DNA of 64,000 bases from Paradesertivirga sp966210515 (lineage in GTDB: Bacteria > Bacteroidota > Bacteroidia > Sphingobacteriales > Sphingobacteriaceae). The notes beneath the pieces are model-generated. The model was not told the origin of the DNA, made no database searches, and was given only the letters and a program-made list of their open reading frames with translations. A program made the translations under genes and the position numbers. The stretch's first letter is position 1. Each line of letters opens with the position of its first letter. Location of the stretch: the NCBI GenBank assembly GCA_966210515.1, contig CBIHLM010000004.1, positions 29,976 through 93,975 of the forward strand. The letters are read 5' to 3'. Shown here piece after piece: positions 37,317 through 45,799 of the stretch.

Positions 37317-40300
37317 ATGCAGTTACACGGTGCTTACCTTTTCGATGGAATCCTAGAGCTGTTAAAGAAACTTTCATCTGATGATAAATTGCACTTCCAG
37401 AAATTACTTAGCTTCTTATCTTATTTCGAAGTTAAAAGCAATCTGCTTGCGGAGACGGAATATACACCAGAATTTGCGGTTTTAATTAACCTTCTTCAAA
37501 GAGGCTTACCTACAAGATTAAGTCGGCATGCAGCGGATATTTTCAACCAATCTTATAGTCAAATAGAAGCAAAACACTCTGATTTTACACTTCACTTTGA
37601 TTTTATAAATAGGTTGAAAGAAAAACAAAATTTCAATCGTATCCTATTTTATGCCTTCCATGTAATCGACCCGAGACTAAACAAACAAAATCTTTTAAAA
37701 AACTATAAAGATTCCTGGGAAAAGTTAGGTTCACAATTCGAAGAACGTTTTTTTTTTAATATCCTCCCTGAAATACTCGACGAAGACTATCCTTTACAAT
37801 TAATTGAAAGTCAGCGAAGCATTCAGTCAATTACAAAAGAACATCACAAGCAAGTCGCAGAACGAATAAAAAATAATTTTTCTGAACAGCGAACAGACTT
37901 TTCTTTCGAAGCCCCGTACGTAGTCAATGATGAGAAAATAGGAATAGTATTAGAGATAGACGGTCCGCAGCATCAGGGGGACTCGCAAGCTTATCTCGAT
38001 ACAGAAAGGGATCATGCGGTAAGTTTGAGTGGATGGGCAAATACATTAAGAATAAAAACCTCTGATTTTGGCACCAATGCAATTAAATCTAAGCTGAATT
38101 ATCTTAAAGATTTTCTAAAGGATAATACATTCTATAAAAGAACAAAGGACGCATGCCAATTCAACTTTTTAGATAGCACTATCAAAAGAGAACTCCTTGA
38201 AATCTGTTTAAGTCCTATCGCAATAGCCCGGGTACAACGAGTCATTCTTGAATATATCGGATCCGGCAAAATATCAAAGTTTAAAGATGTCTGGCAAATT
38301 GCCATAGTTGAGCGAGATGTTCCGTGTGCTTACATTGCTGTAGAAGATTTAAAAGTTCAAATAACCCATTTATTTCGATTAATGGGAATGGAGATTCCCA
38401 TTCCAGAAATACAGCTTGCAATATTCGTAACTCCAGAATTTATGGATTCTCCCGTGCACAAGTTTGCTTCAATTAAGCCTTTATCGAGCTGGGATAATAA
38501 AGAACGATATGACCTTGTGATTGATGTCTCCGTATTGCAAAGAGCCGGAATAAATGAAACAATAAGAACTGCTAACACAAATTTTGCAATTGTCAGATCC
38601 TCGTATCATACTCATCAGCAAAGAACAGTAAAATCCTCAGCTTTTATTAACTATCCGGAATTCGCATTCAAAGGGAAGGACGAACTTTGGACCTTCGATA
38701 AAAATAAAGAAATCGCCTTGGAATATTTCCTACAAAGTGTCTTTAGGAAAAAAGCATTTCGGGAAGGCCAACTACCAATAATAAACAGAGCATTGAACGG
38801 GAAAAGCGTTATCGGACTTCTCCCCACCGGCGGAGGTAAATCTCTGACCTATCAATTATCTACCTTCCTTCAGCCCGGGATTACGCTGGCGGTCGACCCA
38901 ATTAAATCCTTGATGAAAGACCAGGTGGACGGACTTAAAAAGAATTATATAGATAGTTGTATCTATATAAATTCTACTCTGCGTGGTGAAGATAAAAGAA
39001 GGGCTCTTACAAACCTAAAAAGCGGACAATCGCAGTTTGCCTTTATTTCCCCGGAGCGGCTTCAAATGGAAGATTTCAGGGCTACACTGACCGAGATGGC
39101 TGATGAAGGAAATTACTTCAGCTATTGTGTGATAGACGAAGCTCATTGTGTTTCTGAATGGGGGCACGATTTCAGAACGGCCTATCTCAGACTTGGTGAA
39201 AATGCGCTTAGGTATTGCAAGACGAAGTCGGGACAAAATATTTCCCTGTTCGGATTAACAGCGACAGCTTCCTTTGATGTTCTGTCTGATGTTCAACGTG
39301 AATTGTCAGGAAATATTGACGACAACAAACTGGAAGACGACTCAATTATTCGTTTTGAAAGCACAAAACGACCTGAATTACAATATCGGATTGAAAGGGT
39401 TTCATTTCCTGAAAAGGGAATTGCGAATAATTGGGATTTAAAGAGAGCTCTTGGAAAAAAGAAACAGGAAAGAACAATACAGTTAATTCAGGAAATACCC
39501 GAACATCTGGAATTATTTATGAATGATTCGGATTTGTGCTTCGATAAAAATGATGAGAATAGAAACCACCATCATCAGTTGCACCTAGATGAATTCAATT
39601 CTTCAAAATTCTATCATTCCGCTCAAAATGCGGTTCTGATCTTCTGCCCTCACACAAAAGGACATTCTGGTGTAACTGACAAATATAAGGTTGATAGAAA
39701 TGGGGCTCCTGTTCAGGAAAAAAATGGATATCTGGATGTTTTAAGTGTTGCTAATCCCAACTTAAAAATAGGTTTTTTCATGGGTTCCAACTCGGATGAC
39801 GAGGGTGTAAAACAAGACATAGAAGAACAGTCCACTTCAAATCAGGACAATTTTATAGAAAGTAAAATAAATCTCCTGGTTGCTACTAAGGCTTTTGGGA
39901 TGGGCATAGATAAGGAGAGTATTCGCTCTACTATTCATATAAATTATCCAGGGTCGATCGAGAGTTATGTTCAGGAAGCTGGAAGAGCAGGACGCGACAG
40001 GAAGATAGCCTTAAGTTACATCCTGTTTAACGATCAGCAACTGGAGCTTGAAGGAAAGACCTGTGAGGTTGATTTAGACAATAACTTCTATTTTCATAAC
40101 AACTCATTTAAAGGAGAGTCGAAAGAACTGGCCATTTTGGATGAGTTGCTCCAGGAAATTTATTTCCCCGACAGGACTTTCGAACTAGAAAATGTGCTTC
40201 AGCAAAAATTAGACATTGATATTAAAGTTTCTTATTGGGAGCGTGAGAACTTTAAAGGACTGTTCATATCAAAATCTTTTACAGAAAAATTAGGCTATTT

Positions 40301-41693
40301 TAATCTATCCAACTTTTCGGGAGTACCTAAAGACTCTGTTGACCTAAAACTCTCATCGGATGTATTTGAAATCATAAAAAAACATATTTTAGATCAGCAC
40401 CCTAACGAACCTGTTCATCAATGGATACAACAAAGCGACAAGCGTGCCGGCATACAACAGTTATTAGACAGCAAGCAAGTAGGTGATACCTTTTCATTAA
40501 CTATTGGCTTTAGAAATAACGGATCTGAAAGGCTTAAGATTATATCAAAATGGCTGCAGACAATTATTCACCCAGGATTCTCAGAAGCTCAAGTGCGGCA
40601 ATTAAAAGATAATAGTCAGGGTTTTGAAAGTTTTGTTGAGGCTGTTGAACAATTTTATGAAAGGCAGGCTCATAGAGTGATGGAACTGCGCGTTCACTGC
40701 CAAAAACGAGACAAAGAAAAGGGCATACTTTCAGGTACTACATTTCAAAAATTTGAGGATTATTACAATGGGTACCGCGATAAGATGGACTCTGAGAAAG
40801 CGATTTACAGGCTTTCTACGCTGGGCATTATTGACGATTACACGGTAAACTTTTCAGCTAATACCTTCACACTGTATGGAACCAAGAGGAAAGACACAAC
40901 CTATAAACAAAACCTCATAAAATATTTGCTGAAGTACTACTCCCGAAACATTGCAGAAAAGAGGATTAAGAGCTTACCGAAATCTGAAGGAGATACTATT
41001 ATCGAGAAGAGTTTGAGCTTTCTAGTAAAATTCGTCTACGACGAAATAAAAAAGAAAAGAGAGCTTGCCATTCAGGATATGAAAAAGGCCTGCTATATTG
41101 GACTAAACCAAGGCAATATAGAATTCAAAGACTACATAGATCTTTACTTCAATTCCAAATATGCGAGGAAGGGCTACTCGTTTCAAGACAAAATTACTGA
41201 TAAAGAGACAAATGCTTCCATTACCGACCTTACTGATGAAGGTAGAAAAGAAGAAGATCTGGAATTAGTGTGGTTCTTTATCGATGTGGTTGAAAAAGAC
41301 CCGAAGGCTGGATTTCTGGATAACATAAAACATCTGAGAGGGGCATGTACAAGATTACTAAGAAGTCAGCCTGATAATTATGTTTTTCTGCTGCTTAATT
41401 CATTTTCGATATATCAGGTATCTTTCAAAAGCGAGCGGTTTTTGGTCGAGGCGGAGGAGTTACTCCAAAAAGCCTTTTTCCAAATGGCGGAAAGAGACAA
41501 TATCCCCGAAGTTGAACTGCAGGAGGTATTTAACCACTTTATAAAATTAATCTTAGAAAAAAACCCAGATCTGCCTTCTTATATGGACAAGTTTAACCTC
41601 GTATTTGATTTTGATCAAATATTAATCTCGAGATTGTTAAAACCCTTAAAATTTTCAAACCAAGTATTATCCTCTCTTAACTCTCTATTTTAA
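37317..41693 (+). CDS. Large nuclease - RecQ-like helicase fusion protein
   Basis: A 1458-residue protein with no signal peptide. Residues 150-270 hold a PD-(D/E)XK-type nuclease domain of the Vsr/DUF559 kind: TDFSFE, then VLEIDGPQH with Glu213 and Asp215. Residues 285-450 form a second alpha/beta domain of unknown kind. A RecQ-family SF2 helicase follows: Walker A LLPTGGGKS with Lys508, DEAH at 607-610 (IDEAHCVSEWGHDFR), TATAS, a long insert at about 720-800, then ATKAFGMGIDK and QEAGRAGRD near 885. Residues 940-1458 are helical and unassigned; no RQC zinc motif is visible. It should be an ATP-driven DNA translocase that cuts DNA, most likely for defence given its neighbours. Followed after 10 bases by a membrane-anchored coiled-coil protein, so the pair is one operon. 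Confidence 0.8.
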   Translation: MQLHGAYLFDGILELLKKLSSDDKLHFQKLLSFLSYFEVKSNLLAETEYTPEFAVLINLLQRGLPTRLSRHAADIFNQSYSQIEAKHSDFTLHFDFINRLKEKQNFNRILFYAFHVIDPRLNKQNLLKNYKDSWEKLGSQFEERFFFNILPEILDEDYPLQLIESQRSIQSITKEHHKQVAERIKNNFSEQRTDFSFEAPYVVNDEKIGIVLEIDGPQHQGDSQAYLDTERDHAVSLSGWANTLRIKTSDFGTNAIKSKLNYLKDFLKDNTFYKRTKDACQFNFLDSTIKRELLEICLSPIAIARVQRVILEYIGSGKISKFKDVWQIAIVERDVPCAYIAVEDLKVQITHLFRLMGMEIPIPEIQLAIFVTPEFMDSPVHKFASIKPLSSWDNKERYDLVIDVSVLQRAGINETIRTANTNFAIVRSSYHTHQQRTVKSSAFINYPEFAFKGKDELWTFDKNKEIALEYFLQSVFRKKAFREGQLPIINRALNGKSVIGLLPTGGGKSLTYQLSTFLQPGITLAVDPIKSLMKDQVDGLKKNYIDSCIYINSTLRGEDKRRALTNLKSGQSQFAFISPERLQMEDFRATLTEMADEGNYFSYCVIDEAHCVSEWGHDFRTAYLRLGENALRYCKTKSGQNISLFGLTATASFDVLSDVQRELSGNIDDNKLEDDSIIRFESTKRPELQYRIERVSFPEKGIANNWDLKRALGKKKQERTIQLIQEIPEHLELFMNDSDLCFDKNDENRNHHHQLHLDEFNSSKFYHSAQNAVLIFCPHTKGHSGVTDKYKVDRNGAPVQEKNGYLDVLSVANPNLKIGFFMGSNSDDEGVKQDIEEQSTSNQDNFIESKINLLVATKAFGMGIDKESIRSTIHINYPGSIESYVQEAGRAGRDRKIALSYILFNDQQLELEGKTCEVDLDNNFYFHNNSFKGESKELAILDELLQEIYFPDRTFELENVLQQKLDIDIKVSYWERENFKGLFISKSFTEKLGYFNLSNFSGVPKDSVDLKLSSDVFEIIKKHILDQHPNEPVHQWIQQSDKRAGIQQLLDSKQVGDTFSLTIGFRNNGSERLKIISKWLQTIIHPGFSEAQVRQLKDNSQGFESFVEAVEQFYERQAHRVMELRVHCQKRDKEKGILSGTTFQKFEDYYNGYRDKMDSEKAIYRLSTLGIIDDYTVNFSANTFTLYGTKRKDTTYKQNLIKYLLKYYSRNIAEKRIKSLPKSEGDTIIEKSLSFLVKFVYDEIKKKRELAIQDMKKACYIGLNQGNIEFKDYIDLYFNSKYARKGYSFQDKITDKETNASITDLTDEGRKEEDLELVWFFIDVVEKDPKAGFLDNIKHLRGACTRLLRSQPDNYVFLLLNSFSIYQVSFKSERFLVEAEELLQKAFFQMAERDNIPEVELQEVFNHFIKLILEKNPDLPSYMDKFNLVFDFDQILISRLLKPLKFSNQVLSSLNSLF

Positions 41694-41703
41694 ATAAAGC
41701 GCT

Positions 41704-42540
41704 ATGTCTTCCACTTCTAATATTGCCAAACAAGTTGTCTCAGAATTAGAGAGCGTCCAGGCGCAATTAACGAAATTCAAATCGGGTGTTGCTTATCTCA
41801 CTGATGCCAAGGCACAAATAGATTCTGCCTCTAAAGCTTTAAACACAAACGAAAAAAGCCTGGCATTAAAACTTGGTGAGTTTGAAAGGGTGTTAAGTGA
41901 TGTGAATGAGTTAAAAGACGCATCGCAGCACCTTGTCCAAAAAATAGACGGAATTAATTTCCCAGAAAGACTGCAGCGAATCGAAGAAATAATAAAGGAG
42001 ACTATCCTTCAAATTGAAAAGACAAGAAAGGCTTCAGTCATAGAGATTGAAATTTTAACAAAACAAGTCAAAGAAGTTGACTTCAAGGGCAACTTCGATA
42101 ACTTAAAAAAGGTTGTTGACACAAGCGCAAAAAACAATCAGCGCGTAATAGATATATTAGATAGGCAAGATTTACCTCAAAGAATATTTAAGTTTCAAGA
42201 AAGTATAGAATCACATGTAAGTAAAGGCCTCAATACGCTTAGCCATTCAAACCAAAAAATAAATTCCGACACTTTAAAAGTGATTCAGGATTTAAATTTT
42301 GCACTCAGGATGGATAAGCTGGACGCTAATGTCGCCGGCATACAATCTTCTGTAATGACGGTTGTTAATAAAACAGACCACTTGGAAAGAGATATACGCG
42401 AACAATTCAGTAACCTCAGGCTGCAATTAGAAGGTCAACATAAAACCCTACGAGCTCGGCAATCACTCGTTTTGACCATCATAATACTAATCGCTTTTGG
42501 CACGGCCACTGGCTTTTATTTATTGTCTCACCTGTTTTAA
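41704..42540 (+). CDS. Coiled-coil protein with C-terminal membrane anchor
   Basis: A 278-residue protein made of long helices with heptad pattern (residues about 5-250, for example ELESVQAQLTKFKSG, ERLQRIEEIIKETILQIEK) and one membrane helix at the very end (LVLTIIILIAFGTATGFYLL, residues 255-274). No signal peptide, so it should be a tail-anchored inner-membrane protein with the coiled coil in the cytoplasm. No catalytic motif. It lies 10 bases after the nuclease-helicase gene, so it is probably its partner, perhaps tying the enzyme to the membrane where phage or plasmid DNA enters, or sensing it. Function is inferred only from this context. Confidence 0.7.
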   Translation: MSSTSNIAKQVVSELESVQAQLTKFKSGVAYLTDAKAQIDSASKALNTNEKSLALKLGEFERVLSDVNELKDASQHLVQKIDGINFPERLQRIEEIIKETILQIEKTRKASVIEIEILTKQVKEVDFKGNFDNLKKVVDTSAKNNQRVIDILDRQDLPQRIFKFQESIESHVSKGLNTLSHSNQKINSDTLKVIQDLNFALRMDKLDANVAGIQSSVMTVVNKTDHLERDIREQFSNLRLQLEGQHKTLRARQSLVLTIIILIAFGTATGFYLLSHLF

Positions 42541-42726
42541 AGCTGATTAAATGCGCTATCGATCCACTATCACCAAGTTAGGCAACTCAAAAAATTATTA
42601 ATGATGTTGTAGGCCGGGTACGGCTTTAGCCAGCACTTTTTTCCAGTCTATAAATTGCAGTCATCCTAGTTGTCTGCTTTAAACATAATTATTCCCGCAT
42701 AATTTTTGAATATTTACAAGAGTTTT

Positions 42727-44337
42727 ATGACACAGGAACAAATACGCAAAATTGAAAAAGAATTGTGGGACGCCGCCGATGCTCTCCGTGCAAACAGCAA
42801 GCTAACCGCAGCAGAATATAAAGACCCGGTATTAGGATTAGTGTTGCTTCGTTTTGCGCAGAACAAATATGAAGAGGCCCAGCCGATAGTAGATTCCCGT
42901 ATTCCGGAAGGCCCTCGCGGCAAACGCGCAGCAACCAAAGAAGATTTCCTGGCTGCGGGAGCCATCATGCTTCCCAACGAAGCTAAATACGAATACCTGG
43001 CGGGGCTTCCTGAAAGTGTAGATATTGCAGAAGCCATCAACAATGCAATGAAAGTTATTGAGGCCGAATACCCCGACCTTCAGGGTAATTTGCCAAAGAA
43101 CTATCAGGAATTTGAAAGCGACTTGTTACGTGAGTTAATCCGCATATTCAATAAAGACGCTGTAAAAAAAGCCACAGGGGACGTGTTTGGTCGCATATAC
43201 GAATACTTCCTGATGAAGTTCTCTATGCAGGGAGCCGGTGCGCAGGAAGGCGGTGAGTTCTTTACGCCACCAAGTCTGGTGCAGCTAATTGTTAATTTTA
43301 TTGAACCCGACCATGGTATCATTCACGATCCGGCCTGCGGATCGGGTGGTATGTTTGTGCAGACTGGCTATTTCGTAAAAGACCATACCAAAAAAGAAAT
43401 AAACGAGGCCATTACCTGCTATGGCACGGAACTGAAAACCAATAACACCCGCTTAGCTAAAATCAATCTGGCGATACACGGCATTGAAGGAAAGATCATC
43501 GAAGCCAACAGCTTTTATAACGACCCACATGGGCTTGTAGGCAAATGCGACTTCGTAATGGCTAATCCCCCTTTCAACGTAAACAAAGTCGATAAGGGCA
43601 AAGACTATGTAAAAACCGACCCGCGCTTACCTTTCGGACTGCCAAAATCAGACAATGGTAATTACCTCTGGATGCAGTATTTCTTTAGCTATCTGAACCC
43701 TACCGGACGGGCAGGCTTCGTGATGGCCAGCTCCGCAACAGATGCAGGGCACAGCGAAAAATTGATACGCCAGCAATTAATAGAAAGCGGTGCGGTGGAC
43801 TGTATCGTAAGCGTAGGCAACAACTTCTTTTATACCCGCTCGCTGCCTTGCCATGTTTGGTTTTTCGATAAGGGGAAGGCGGCGTATCCGTCCGTCAGTC
43901 TGAGCACAGTCGAAGACAAAGCCCTCAACGGCCCCAACACCATCCTGATGATTGACGCCCGAAACGTCTTCCGTAAAGTAAATACTACGATCAACGATTT
44001 CAGTCCTGAACAACTGGAAGGGCTAACCGCCATCATAAAACTATACCGCGGCGAAACACCGGAAGTAGCGAAAGACAATTCCTGGTTTAATGCTCAATTT
44101 CCAGATGGTAGTTACCGCGATGTGGAAGGCTTGTGTAAGGTGGTTTCTCTGGATAAAGTAAAGGAAAGCGACTGGAGCTTAACGCCGGGCAGGTATGTTG
44201 GGGTGACGCTTCGCGAGGATGGCGATTTTGATTATAAGGCCAGGCTGGAAGAAATCCAGGAGGAGTTGGAAGTTTTGAATGCTGAAGCAGAAGTTCTGAG
44301 TAAGGTGATTGCGGTGAATTTGGGCGATTTGAGATGA
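42727..44337 (+). CDS. hsdM: Type I restriction-modification system methyltransferase subunit
   Basis: A 536-residue N6-adenine methyltransferase subunit. The N-terminal HsdM helical domain covers residues 1-130. S-adenosylmethionine motif I is DPACGSGGMF (201-210), and the catalytic motif IV is NPPF (280-283). It would act with HsdS to methylate the recognition site and with HsdR to restrict. The start was set at the ATG 42727; the frame runs to a TTG seven codons upstream. hsdS overlaps its end by four bases (ATGA). The base composition looks clearly GC-richer than the DUF262 genes between hsdS and hsdR. Confidence 0.95.
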   Translation: MTQEQIRKIEKELWDAADALRANSKLTAAEYKDPVLGLVLLRFAQNKYEEAQPIVDSRIPEGPRGKRAATKEDFLAAGAIMLPNEAKYEYLAGLPESVDIAEAINNAMKVIEAEYPDLQGNLPKNYQEFESDLLRELIRIFNKDAVKKATGDVFGRIYEYFLMKFSMQGAGAQEGGEFFTPPSLVQLIVNFIEPDHGIIHDPACGSGGMFVQTGYFVKDHTKKEINEAITCYGTELKTNNTRLAKINLAIHGIEGKIIEANSFYNDPHGLVGKCDFVMANPPFNVNKVDKGKDYVKTDPRLPFGLPKSDNGNYLWMQYFFSYLNPTGRAGFVMASSATDAGHSEKLIRQQLIESGAVDCIVSVGNNFFYTRSLPCHVWFFDKGKAAYPSVSLSTVEDKALNGPNTILMIDARNVFRKVNTTINDFSPEQLEGLTAIIKLYRGETPEVAKDNSWFNAQFPDGSYRDVEGLCKVVSLDKVKESDWSLTPGRYVGVTLREDGDFDYKARLEEIQEELEVLNAEAEVLSKVIAVNLGDLR

Positions 44338-45590
44338 GAGATTGGAACTTGGTTAGTTTAGATGATGTGACCACTCGAATAGGTGATGGATTACACGGCA
44401 CGCCGGAATATGACGATAATGGTGAGTACTTTTTTGTAAATGGCAATAATTTGATTGAGGGAAAGATTGTTATAAAATCCGATACAAAAAGAATCTCTAA
44501 GGAGCAGTATTCCAAAATAAAGAAAGACCTTACAGATCGAACGATCCTACTAGCTATAAATGGGACCCTTGGAAATATCGCAATTTATAAGGGTGAAAAA
44601 CTAGCCCTCGGGAAGAGTGCATGTTATCTAAACATTAGTGATGATGTCAACAAGGATTTTATAAGGTATGTCTTAGAGGTGAATGATTTCCAAAGGTACG
44701 CAGTTGCTTTTGCCACGGGAGCAACAATTAAAAATCTTGGACTTAAAGCCGTTCGAGACTACAAATTTTTACTTCCACCTCTCCCAACTCAAACTCGCAT
44801 CGCCTCCATCCTCTCCGCATATGATAATTTGATAGATAACAACCTCAAACGCGTTACGCTGCTTGAAGAATTAGCGCAACGCACATATGAAGAATGGTTT
44901 GTAAAGCTTAGGGTAAATGGTGAGGCTTTAGCTATTAATGATGAAACCGGGTTGCCCGAAGGGTGGACCCTTAAACAATTAGGGGAAGTGGCTTTCGTAA
45001 ATAAAGACACTTTAAAGAGAGGTTTTTCAGGCATTCTAAAATACGTTGATATATCATCTGTTTCTACAGGATCAATTGATTCGTATGTTGAATACGATTT
45101 TGATGAAGCTCCTGGCAGGGCTCGAAGAATTGTGAAACATGGAGATATTATCTGGTCTTGTGTAAGACCGAACCGTAAATCTTATTCAATAATTTGGAAT
45201 CCGTTACCCAATCTTATTGTGTCAACCGGCTTTGCGGTTATTACACCCAGAGATCTACCTTCTAGTTTTTTATACCAGTGTGTTAAAGCCGAGAGCTTCA
45301 TCGGCTACCTTACCAGTCTTGCAGGAGGTGCAGCTTATCCCGCAGTGACATCAAATGTTTTTGAAGATGCGGAAATTACTGTTCCCTCTGCAGAACTGGT
45401 TGAAAAGTACGATAAGGTTTTTAGGGATGTATTCGAATCGATATCAAATTATCAAAACCAAAATAATCTACTTAAGCGATCCCGGGATATCCTATTACCT
45501 CGCTTAATGAACGGCACTATAAACGTAGAAGAAGCTGAAGAGAGTTTTGCAATGGCGGCAGAGCCGGAGGCAGAATATAACAAAGCCTAA
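44334..45590 (+). CDS. hsdS: Type I restriction-modification specificity subunit
   Basis: A 418-residue HsdS with two target-recognition domains. TRD1 is about residues 5-145 and ends at LPPLPTQTRIASIL, the conserved central region; its helical spacer (YDNLIDNNLKRVTLLEELAQ) follows. TRD2 is about 205-360, followed by the second spacer (NQNNLLKRSRDILLPRLM). The domains look unlike each other, so the recognised site should be bipartite and asymmetric. The recognition sequence cannot be read from the protein. Base use changes along the gene, AT-richer in the TRDs, as expected for shuffled specificity domains. Confidence 0.93.
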   Translation: MRDWNLVSLDDVTTRIGDGLHGTPEYDDNGEYFFVNGNNLIEGKIVIKSDTKRISKEQYSKIKKDLTDRTILLAINGTLGNIAIYKGEKLALGKSACYLNISDDVNKDFIRYVLEVNDFQRYAVAFATGATIKNLGLKAVRDYKFLLPPLPTQTRIASILSAYDNLIDNNLKRVTLLEELAQRTYEEWFVKLRVNGEALAINDETGLPEGWTLKQLGEVAFVNKDTLKRGFSGILKYVDISSVSTGSIDSYVEYDFDEAPGRARRIVKHGDIIWSCVRPNRKSYSIIWNPLPNLIVSTGFAVITPRDLPSSFLYQCVKAESFIGYLTSLAGGAAYPAVTSNVFEDAEITVPSAELVEKYDKVFRDVFESISNYQNQNNLLKRSRDILLPRLMNGTINVEEAEESFAMAAEPEAEYNKA

Positions 45591-45591
45591 T

Positions 45592-45792
45592 ATGAAAAGC
45601 AGAACTACCTATACCCGTGAAGAAGCTGATGAAATTATTAAGCTTATTGAAGAGAAGCTGAAGTCTGATACTCCTACACAAAAGGGTATACGAGCAAAAA
45701 TAAGAAAGCGAGGTTTTTGGGCAAGTGAATTTGGGTTTCGTGATGGATATACGGCAGACAACTTTCTAAGCGTCATTAAAATTATCCCTTAA
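45592..45792 (+). CDS. Small conserved-looking protein between hsdS and the DUF262 genes
   Basis: A 66-residue protein whose ATG overlaps the region right after the hsdS stop (one base gap). It is basic and helical at the N-terminus (TREEADEIIKLIEEKLKSD) and ends in an aromatic stretch KRGFWASEFGFRDGYTADNF followed by LSVIKIIP. It contains no catalytic motif I know. The tight spacing to both neighbours (7 bases to the next start) shows it belongs to the operon. It may be a small DNA-binding or regulatory subunit. Confidence 0.6.
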   Translation: MKSRTTYTREEADEIIKLIEEKLKSDTPTQKGIRAKIRKRGFWASEFGFRDGYTADNFLSVIKIIP

Positions 45793-45799
45793 ATCAATC

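Noticed and set aside
44087..44515. 142-codon minus-strand frame across the hsdM/hsdS joint
   Set aside because: Covers two well-supported genes on the other strand; low-complexity translation rich in Ser and Pro.
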